The position numbers were made by a program, and so were the translations under genes. The notes beneath the pieces are model-generated. The model ran no database searches. It had not been told where the DNA came from and worked only from the letters and a program-made list of their open reading frames with translations. A stretch of 64,000 nt of DNA, from contig JAWPHD010001278.1 of assembly GCA_037043455.1 (NCBI GenBank), forward strand, positions 62,001 through 126,000. The letters are read 5' to 3'. Source of the DNA: Cyrtodaria siliqua (lineage: Eukaryota; Mollusca; Bivalvia; Adapedonta; Hiatellidae). Positions 55,691 through 64,000 of this stretch are shown here, piece after piece. The stretch's first letter is position 1. Each line of letters starts with the position of its first letter.

Positions 55691-57385
55691 AACTAACCTG
55701 AGATGAAAATTGAAAGGTCCTGAAGTAACTGACGATGGTATTGAATTATTATATTTTCTCCATTTTAATTAGATTTTTTTTTTACTCCTAGCTGATTTTA
55801 AGTAACTTTTCATGACGTTTGCAAGCAGCGAGAGTTGTTTACACGCGGGTTTTTTATAGAGCAATTCACTGTACATAACTGACAGGCATGTATAGCTGGT
55901 GTAATTGATAACACGCACACCCAATCTCTCCCTACCGTGATAGGGAAAGTTGCGCCTTTAAATCGACCGCTGGCACGAACATTGAAAGGTCCTGAAGTAA
56001 CAGACGATAGTATTGAATTATTATATTTTCTCCATTTTAATTAGATTTTTTTTTACTCCTATCTGATTTTAAGTAAATTTTCGTGACGTTTGCAAGCAGC
56101 GATAGTTGTTTACATGCGTTTTTTTTTATAGAGCAATTCACTGTAACTAGCTGGTGTAAATGATAACACGCACACTCAATCTCTCCCTACTGCGATAGGA
56201 AAAGTTGCAGTAACTGACGATGGTATTGAATTATTATATTCTCTCCATTTTAATGAGATTTTTTTTACTTCTAGCTGATTTTAAGTAAATTTTCGTGACG
56301 TTTGCAAGCAGCGGGAGTTGTTTACATGCGCTTTTTTTTATAGAGCAATTCACTGTAACTGACAGGCATGTATAGTTGGTGTAAATGATAACACACACAC
56401 ACTCAGTCTCTCCCTACTGCGATAGGAAAAGTTGCAGTAACTGACGATGGTATTGAATTATTATATTCTCTCCATTTTAATTAGATTTTTTTTACTTCTA
56501 GCTGATTTTAAGTAAATTTTCGTGACGTTTGCAAGCAGCAAGAGTTGTTTACATGCGCTTTTTTTTATAGAGCAATTCACTGTAACTGACAGGCATGTAT
56601 AGTTGGTGTAAATGATAACACGCACACTCAATCTCTCCCTACTGCGATAGGAAAAGTTGCAGTAACTGACGATGGTATTGAATTATTATATTCTCTCCAT
56701 TTTAATTAGATTTTTTTTACTTCTAGCTGATTTTAAGTAAATTTTCGTGACGTTTGCAAGCAGCGAGAGTTGTTTACATGCGCTTTTTTTATAGAGCAAT
56801 TCACTGTAACTGACAGGCATGTATAGTTGGTGTAAATGATAACACACACACTCAATCTCTCCCTACTGCGATAGGAAAAGTTGCAGTACCTGACGATTGT
56901 ATTGAATTATTATATTCTCTCCATTTTAATTAGATTTTTTTTACTTCTAGCTGATTTTAAGTAAATTTTCGTGACGTTTGCAAGCAGCGAGAGTTGTTTA
57001 CTTGCGCTTTTTTTTTATATAGCAATTCACTGTAACTGACAGGCATGTATAGCTGGTGTAAATGATAACACGCACACTCAATCTCTCCCTACTGCGATAG
57101 GGAAAGTTGCGCCCTGGTACGAAAATTGAAAGGTCCTGAAGTAACTGACGATGGTATTGAATTATTATATTCTCTCCATTTTAATTAGATTTATTTTTAT
57201 TTCTAACTGATTTTAAGTAATTTTTCGTGACGTTTGCAAGCAGCGATAGTTGTTTACACGTGTTTTGTTATAGAGCAATTCACTGTACATAACTGACAGG
57301 CAAGTAAAGCTGGTGTAAATGATAACACGCACACCCAGTCTCTCCCTACCGCGATAGGAAAAGTTGCGCCTTTAAATCGACCGCG
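55690..57385 (+). repeat. ~225-bp satellite array, seven units
   Basis: The box GGTATTGAATTATTATATT occurs near 55739, 56010, 56222, 56450, 56675, 56899 and 57143. Each unit also has CTGATTTTAAGTAAATTTTC, GTGACGTTTGCAAGCAGCG, TATAGAGCAATTCACTGTAA, GATAACACGCACACTCAATC and TCTCCCTACTGCGATAGG. The outer units are longer and carry GAAAGGTCCTGAAGTAAC plus a TTTAAATCGACCGC box that inner units lack. Confidence 0.9.
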
Positions 57386-57597
57386 TTTTATTCTCTACTC
57401 GTTTACATGTGCAACTTATTCTGATTTATTTTACGTCTGTGGTGCTTTTTTTTTTTACATACTGACGTTGCACAGGGTCTCACTGCGTTTGACCAAAAAC
57501 CGTGTGGACAATTTCAGACCGTGTGTAAAAGTTTCTTGTTTGTCGTCACTGTGTAGGACACATATATTTTGCCGTTCAAACAATGCATAGTACCTAG

Positions 57598-57808
57598 AAA
57601 TATAAAAAGATCGGACAGGGAAAGTAGCATTCAAGGAGGACAGTCAACCACAAAACACAGAAACAAACACGCAAACAGACAAACAAGAAGGCAAAAGTAA
57701 TAATAAATGGAAACGACATCACAAACACAAAAGGGTTGACAATAGGGCTACCGCCTTGGAACGGTCAGTGGCAAAGTAGTCCACCTGGGGTTTAAACCGG
57801 TTCTAGGG
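57598..57808 (-). mobile_element. Solo tail of the Penelope-like element
   Basis: Matches 36823-37035 and 44702-44915 nearly base for base from AAATATAAAAAGATCGG to AACCGGTTCTAGG. No RT sequence adjoins it, so it is a severely truncated insertion. Confidence 0.8.
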
Positions 57809-58529
57809 TGAACTATTTAAACTAATGTATTTCATATCAAAATGTTTTTTGGATTAACATTTTAGTGTGAAATTGATACTAAATTATCACTATTCACTTT
57901 ACTCTTTAGGTAAGTTGTACATTATTTTATAACATTCAGTGTATCAGTTTAAATTGACTGTTTAGGTATAGCGCAGAGAATCTCTGCGGAAAGTCCACAC
58001 ATAAAAAAAGTCAAACCCTTAGGTACGTGGAGGCAAGTGGAGGCACGTCGGAGGATGTGCATATCAAAAATCGTAGACGTGTATTTTATGCACTAATGGG
58101 CAACTGGTCAAGCGTATGTAACTGTAAAATCAACTAAATGGCATCTTAATTATTCTTTCAGGTGGTGAAAATGAAACGTCAACTGTTTACTACATACTTA
58201 CCAGAAGAGCGTCATTGAGTCGGGGAAAACAATACTCTCTCCATGAGGATGAAAGCATGCATTGTAAAGAATGGCGGATTACACTGCCATACATTGTGGT
58301 GAATTGAATTCTAAAAGTCTACCTTTCGTGCATACTACGTGTGTGGGAATTCAACTGACGTTTCGACATTGACTCAGACATTAAATCTGTTGTGTTCGAT
58401 TACAAGTGCAGTAGACAAAGCCTATATCATTGTTATACTTGAACATAGTTGCCAACTGCAGTAAAGCTTGAAGTCGTATACATGCAAATAATACGAAACC
58501 TCATGTAATAGATTAAATTACATGTGTTA
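57809..58529. other. Upstream region of the zinc-finger frame
   Basis: A 17-base palindrome CGCAGAGAATCTCTGCG is at 57972-57988. TTATTCTTTCAG|GTGGTG near 58150-58165 looks like a splice acceptor and is followed by ATGAAACGTCAACTG, a short frame ending at 58219. It could be a 5' exon of the zinc-finger gene, but no donor linking the two is convincing. Confidence 0.35.
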
Positions 58530-58534
58530 ATGAC

Positions 58535-59661
58535 ATGCTTGTAAGAAACGGCTGACCACATCATCAGAATTAAACCGACATGGGCGTATACACACTGACG
58601 AAACATATTTCATTTGTGAAGAGTGCGATATGTCATGCCAGAAGCCATTTACGTGTTGGTTATGTAACAGGGCATTCAGTCAACGAAACAGTCACGATAA
58701 ACACATGCGTACACACACTGGCGGAAATTCGTTTAAATGTACAGTATGTAACAAGTCATTCGCAAAGAAACACCATCTCATACGACACGGAGTAATACAC
58801 ACTGGCGAGAAGCCATTTAAGTGTACAGTATGTAACAAGTCATTCACAGTACGAGGGAGTCTCAATAATCACATGTTAATACACACTGGCGAGAAGCCAC
58901 ATACATGTACAAAATGTGATACATCATTCATACAACTAGGAAATCTCAAAAGTCACATGTTAATACACACTGGCGAGAAACCGTTTACCTGTGCAGTATG
59001 TGACAAGTCATTCACAGCAGGAGGAAATCTCAATACTCACATGTTAATACACACTGGCGAGAAGACACATACATGTACTAAATGTGATAAATCATTCACA
59101 CACCTAGTAAGTCTCAGAAGCCATATGTTAAAACACACTGGCGAGAAGCTGTTTACATGTGAAGTTTGTAACAAGTCATTCACAACACGAGCAACTCTCA
59201 ATACTCACATGTCAATACACACTGGCGAGAAGCCGCATACATGTACTAAATGTGATAAATCATTCACGCGACTAGATAGTGTTAAAAGTCACATGTCAAC
59301 ACACTCCGGAGAAAAGCTGCATACATGTACCGTATGCGACAAGGCATTTAGACTACGATCATATCTCAATAGACACATGCTTAAACACACTGGTGAGAAG
59401 CCGCATACATGTACAGTATGTGACAAGTCATTCGTCTACCGAGCAACTCTCAATACTCACATGTCAATACACACTGGCGAGAAGCCGCATACATGTACTA
59501 AATGTGATAAATCATTCACGCGACTAGATAGTGTTAAAATTCACATGTCAACACACTCCGGAGAAAAGCTGCATACATGTACCGTATGCGACAAGGCATT
59601 TAGACTACGACCATATCTCAATAGACACATGCTTAAAGGGAGCACATCAGGATTTTTCTAG
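58535..59661 (+). pseudogene. C2H2 zinc-finger protein, frame broken by a MITE
   Basis: Probable DNA-binding protein. The ATG frame (58630-59661, 343 codons) has 12 C2H2 fingers with HTGEKP linkers, e.g. HTCTKCDKSF...LKSHMLIHTGEK. The frame is open further up to about 58533, with another half finger (LNRHGRIHTDE), so the ATG at 58630 may be internal and the true start in an upstream exon (possible acceptor TTGTAAG near 58540). Fingers 7-9 and 10-12 are near-identical. Finger 12 loses its second His because the MITE at 59637 adds GSTSGFF and a stop; the array resumes in frame beyond the MITE (59988-60204). A functional shortened protein cannot be excluded, hence the moderate pseudogene call. 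Confidence 0.7.
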
Positions 59662-59983
59662 AAATATCTTTAATTATAAAAATGTTCCATTTCATGATAA
59701 AACACTTATATCCATCAAAATATGATGTTCAAACCATATCGTTAAGGTTTAAACTTCGAATACACCATATCGCTAGGACGGAATCGGGCATACAATGCTG
59801 AAATTAACCCTGGTGCGTAACCTAGGATAGCACGTATTACTGTACAGAATGAATTTCCTTGTAACTAAGGGGTCATTTTTAGGATCATTCATTATGTTAA
59901 GGAGCTTTAAAATAGAAGATATAATTATTTGTCAGTTTTAAGTCGGACCCCTAGACCCCTTTGAAAAGCCTGATGTACTCCCT
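59637..59983. mobile_element. 347-bp piggyBac-like MITE inserted in the zinc-finger frame
   Basis: Ends AGGGAGCACATCAGG and, inverted, AGGGAGTACATCAGG; flanked by TTAA at 59633-59636 and 59984-59987. The intact host sequence ATGCTTAAACACACTGG is preserved 252 bases upstream in the duplicated finger, so the insertion point is exact. Confidence 0.93.
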
Positions 59984-59987
59984 TTAA

Positions 59988-60204
59988 ACACACTGGTGAG
60001 AAGCCGCATACATGTACAGTATGTGACCAGTCATTCGTCTACCGAGCAACTCTCACTACTCATATGGTAAGCCACACTGGTGAGAAGCCGTATCAATGTA
60101 GAGTGTGTGACGAATCATTCTCACATCGAGGAACTCTAAAAAGGCACATGAAAATACATGAGAAGCTGTTTACGTGCACAGAAGGAGATAACTCGCTTAC
60201 TTAA
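59988..60204 (+). pseudogene. Zinc-finger array continued past the MITE
   Basis: In the frame of the upstream array: one finger HTCTVCDQSFVYRATLTTHM, one YQCRVCDESFSHRGTLKRHM and a broken last finger (FTCTEGD, second Cys lost) before TAA at 60202-60204. This is the original C-terminus of the gene before the MITE arrived. Confidence 0.8.
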
Positions 60205-60852
60205 CGAGGCACTCTCAATAATACATACGGGTGAAACGTTACTTACGTGAAATTATGTAAACGTGAAATTATGCCATAATGAATTTTCGCTTTGAAAAAG
60301 TATCACACATGTAAGAACACACTGGTGTGGAGTCGTAAAATATAGAAAGTGATTAGACATTCACTCGTCAATGGAATCTCAATATACATATGATTTTACA
60401 TACTGACCATAAAAGATATACGAGGCATTTGTGTTAAAAAGTATTTGCGATAACATCTGATCACCTATCTATGTGCATATTCACACCAGTGAGAAGCCAT
60501 GGGGGGCATCATTAAAATGATCTGAGCGTCGCAAACTACACGTGCTGATTCACTCGCTAGACGCTGTTAAACTACTGAGAGTCGGAGATAGTAATACTCT
60601 TTATCATTAAACAATATGTATATGTCATAGTCGTACCACTGAGAACAACTGTGGATAGGAACATTTGTACTGCAGAAAAAGCAAAACATGAATATACATG
60701 TGACCCAGGTCTTGTATTTTGCATTGTAGTATGTACTCTTACTAGTATTGGTGGATGCAAACCTACTGTACTGAACGAGAGCTATATTTATAGTATTTAT
60801 AGTCTATAAATATATCTGTTATTAACTTAAAAAATAAATAAATAAAATAAAT
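60205..60852. other. Decayed zinc-finger sequence, then intergenic
   Basis: To about 60560 there are worn finger traces: CGAGGCACTCTCAATAATAC, ACACATGTAAGAACACACTG, CACACCAGTGAGAAGCC. These are out of frame with each other. The rest, to the LINE start, shows nothing but a TATAAATA-rich patch. Confidence 0.5.
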
Positions 60853-63800
60853 ATGCCATTCCGCTCATACAGAAGTTTACTGACATGTATGTCGTGGAAT
60901 ATAGAAGGCTTAGGCCTTAAATTAAAAGATAATGATATTATCACAAAACTCATGTCATACGACATTATTGGTTTACAAGAAACCCACACTAGTACTAAAA
61001 ATGAAGAATCGGTATGCACCGACTTAGATGGGTTCTTTTCAATAACCAAACATAGTAGTAAACACAGTAGTGTCAAGTGGGATAGAGGCTCTGGTGGGCT
61101 ACTATTTCTTTGTAAAGGCTACTTACATCCGTTTATAACGGAGGTAAAAACTAATAACTCTTATACGCTTTGGATAAAACTATCAAATCAAGCCTTTGGG
61201 TGGGAAAAAGATCTCTACATATGTTGTGGATATACACCCCCGACAGATTCGTCCTATTACTCTGACCAATTTGATTTACTTGAACAAGAAATTGCGAAAT
61301 TTAGTAATAAAGGAGAAATACTAATTATGGCCGATACAAACGGGCGCACTTCAAAACTAGCTGACTTTATCGAAAACGACACGGATCAGCATGTCCCATT
61401 ACCGCAATGACACAGATCAGCATGTCCCATTACCGCAATGACACAGATCAACATGTCCCATTACCGCACGATTATGAACGAGACAGTCCTATGAAATATA
61501 GATCTAATACTGACAAAGTCGGTAACTCGCACGGTAAGATTCTATCTGATATTTGTATTGCAACCCGAATGAGAATATTGAATGGAAGGACTCCTGGTGA
61601 TTTTGTCGGTCGTCTTACATGTTATAACCAACAAGGAGCTAGTGCGGTCGATTATATATTATGTCATGACTCTTTTTTCCATAGCATAGTCTGTCTAAAT
61701 GTTAAAAAACTAACTTATCATTCCAAGCACTGTCCAATTGGTGTGGTGATAAAATGTAACGTTCAATCGGACGAAAGTAGTAACATCCCGACAACCGAGC
61801 TCCCTAAACGGATTAAACTTACACAGGAACATAAAATCGCTTATCAAAACGTTTTATCATCAAAAGAGACATATGACAAAATAAATGAATTTCTACACAT
61901 AGATACTGATTCAAGTCCGGTTAATATTGACTCTCTAGTAGGATCATTCAACACAATCGTAATAAGCGCTGCACAACGCGCATGTCCCGCTGGACCGACC
62001 TCTAATAAATTACCGAGGAAAAGCAAAAGAAAACACAATGACACCAACTTAACTGAATATACTAAAGTACGTAAACAATTTAATAATCTAGCATATCTTA
62101 TAACTAAATATCCGGACAACCCGTATATACGAGGTAAAATCCAAGTCACAAATAAAAAGATCAAGAAACTCTCCAAGCAACAAAACCGTGACAAGAAAAA
62201 CATAATTTTCCAGAAATTAGAAACACTTCATGATGAAAATCCTAAAACATACTGGAAGCTTATATCAGAACTTATAGAGTCAGACAAAAAACAAAACAAA
62301 ATTCCAACTTCAATCACCGATAAATTGATTGAACATTTCGAAGATCTTGGAAAACCACCACCTGAATACAGTTTGAATTCCCAATCACGGGAACTTCAAA
62401 ACGAACTAGAACGTTTAGAAAACAACAAGGATATGAAAACACCTCTAGATTATCCTATTGAGGTAACAGAAATAATTTCAGCTATAAAACTTTTGAAGCC
62501 TAATAAGGCTAGTGGCTTGGATCTCATTACAAATGAAATGTTCATATTTGGAGTTGATATATTAGTTACACCGTTAAGTAAACTATTTAACTTGATCCTT
62601 ACTTCTGGTATATACCCGAGTAGCTGGTCAACGGCATACATAACGGCCCTTCACAAAAAAGGATCAAAACTAAATCCTAATAATTACCGAGGGATATCAA
62701 TATCAAGCTGCCTCGGAAAGCTTTATTCTTCCATTCTAAACACAAGACTTACTAATTATCTTGAAAGTTGCGAAATAATCAAAGACAACCAGTCTGGGTT
62801 CAGAAAAAGTCGCAGAACAACTGATAATTTATTTATTCTCAAAACCGCTATCAACAAATATCTATGCCAAATGAACAGAAAACTATATCTATGTTTTATA
62901 GACTTTAGCAAAGCGTTTGATCGTGTTTGGAGAGACGGTCTGCTTTTAAAACTTCTTAGACACGGTATAGGAGGAAAATTCTACATCTAAATCAAACAAA
63001 TGTATGCGAATACACAGACCGCTTTAAAAATTAAATAATGGCATAACATCTACTTTTAAATCTGAAATAGGTGTTAAACAGGGTGATAATCTAAGCCCAA
63101 CATTATTTAATATATTCCTTAATGATATTACATTCCCACAAGAACTGTGCGATCCTATAAAACTCTGTTCTGAATCTATTTCACAACTTTTATGGCCTGA
63201 TGATTTACTTTTAATGTCAGAAACGCCATCTGGTCTTCAGAAATCTCTAGACATTGTTTCTGAATACTGCCAAAAATGGCAGTTAACAGTTAATATTGAT
63301 AAATCTAATATAATGATAATCAAAAAAGGAAGACGTCCAGCCACTGAACCTTCTTTCTACTTACGTAATCAAAAGCTTGAGGCGTGCACAGAATATAAAT
63401 ACCTAGGATGTATACTCAACTCTACTGGAAACTTCACAGCTGCAAAAAAAGAATTATGTCAAAAAGCTACAAAGGCACTGTATAAATTGCAAAGAACATT
63501 CTCATTGAGTTCGCCTCCCCCACAACTTTACAACAAACTGTTCGACACACTCATCAAGCCTATTGTCTTATATAACTGCGAAATATGGGGAGCTGATATA
63601 ATAAATCGAATTATCAAAAATGATGATAAAAAAACATATGAATTGTCAGAAAACGACATGTATGAAAAATTACATAGCAAGATCTGTAAAACTAATTTAC
63701 GCGTTAAAAGGAACAGTACTAATATCGCATGTCGGGCAGAACTTGGACGATTCCCCCTAACAGTAGACATTAATACCCATGTTATTAAATACTGGGATTA

Positions 63801-64000
63801 CCTCGAAAATTTGCCAAACAACAGAACAATTCTAAGAGATGCCGTTAAGTGTAGCAAAGTTATCATGGACAACAAAACCAATGTCTCTTGGCACACGTAT
63901 GCAAAAATAATAATGGACAAAAATAACATTACTCTAGAACACCAAATTAGAACACGAGAAAACAAATTAGCAAAATCGGAATGCAATAAAATCAAATCAA
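60853..64000 (+). pseudogene. APE-type LINE ORF2 (endonuclease and reverse transcriptase), broken, off window end
   Basis: 60853-61410: endonuclease start with CMSWNIEGLGL, IIGLQETH, GGLLFL and MADTNGRTS. 61407-62990: endonuclease end (KLTYHSKHCPIGVV), then RT with LKPNKASGLDLITNEMF, LHKKGSKLNPNNYRGIS, SGFRKSRRTTDNLF and CFIDFSKAFDRVW (motif A). After a frame change near 63030 it continues GVKQGDNLSPTLFNIFLND, LLWPDDLLLMS (catalytic DD kept; usual YADD is WPDD), CQKWQLTVNIDKSNIMI and IVLYNCEIWG, running to the window end. The start ATG is the first in frame after an A/T-rich stretch. I/Jockey-superfamily-like; clade not resolved. Broken by a 31-bp triplication and one frame change. Confidence 0.85.
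61378..61470 (+). repeat. 31-bp triplication breaking the LINE frame
   Basis: GACACGGATCAGCATGTCCC... occurs three times with a period of 31 bases (61378, 61409, 61440). Two extra copies add 62 bases and shift the frame, so that the endonuclease frame stops at 61410 and the following part is read in another frame. Confidence 0.9.

Overview
This is a eukaryotic, intron-rich, AT-rich window, most likely from a bivalve mollusc. That guess rests on gene structure (short phase-matched exons in long introns), dense tRNA-derived SINEs, LINE, Ty3/gypsy and Penelope-like relics, core-repeat elements and minisatellites. The species cannot be named from sequence alone.

One host gene can be read from start to stop. 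On the minus strand, 31522 down to 6833, thirteen phase-compatible coding exons give a 397-residue AGC-type serine/threonine kinase. It resembles the family RSKR (ribosomal protein S6 kinase-related, formerly SgK494): N-myristoylation-type start, an LFLPEFP motif just before the kinase domain, intact catalytic Lys, Glu, Asp and DFG, no AGC hydrophobic motif. Its introns are full of mobile DNA. The oddest part is 20.85-23.45 kb, where the 3' part of kinase exon 4, with its splice donor, is repeated ten times downstream of the real exon; a 1.37 kb TIR element sits inside that array.

Region by region: 1-6.8 kb holds SINEs, three direct copies of an unnamed repeat, a fold-back MITE and a dimeric minisatellite. 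6.8-31.5 kb is the kinase gene with intronic repeats, including a family that starts CTAGAR, carries a C-rich tag near the 5' end, contains ~155-nt core units and ends in a hairpin that repeats the same tag. 32.35-47.8 kb holds two direct copies (about 1-3% diverged in stretches compared by eye) of one composite: a decayed Ty3/gypsy pol on the plus strand with a Penelope-like reverse transcriptase inserted antisense; both copies share the same inactivating changes. Between and after them lie two copies of a 1-1.6 kb repeat (38.9-40.6 and 50.6-51.6 kb); one is interrupted by a 693-bp MITE whose empty site is visible in the other. 48.1-49.3 kb is a 5'-truncated LINE on the minus strand. 54.1-57.4 kb holds two tandem arrays, the first bounded by TIRs and a 5-bp target duplication. 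58.5-60.6 kb is a C2H2 zinc-finger gene or pseudogene with 12 fingers, broken by a piggyBac-like TTAA MITE and continuing in frame beyond it. 60.85-64.0 kb is a plus-strand APE-type LINE, broken by a 31-bp triplication, running off the window.

Except for the kinase and possibly the zinc-finger gene, nearly all open reading frames here are mobile-element remnants or chance frames. Boundaries of repeats are by eye and good to roughly 10-30 bases unless a target duplication or splice site fixes them.
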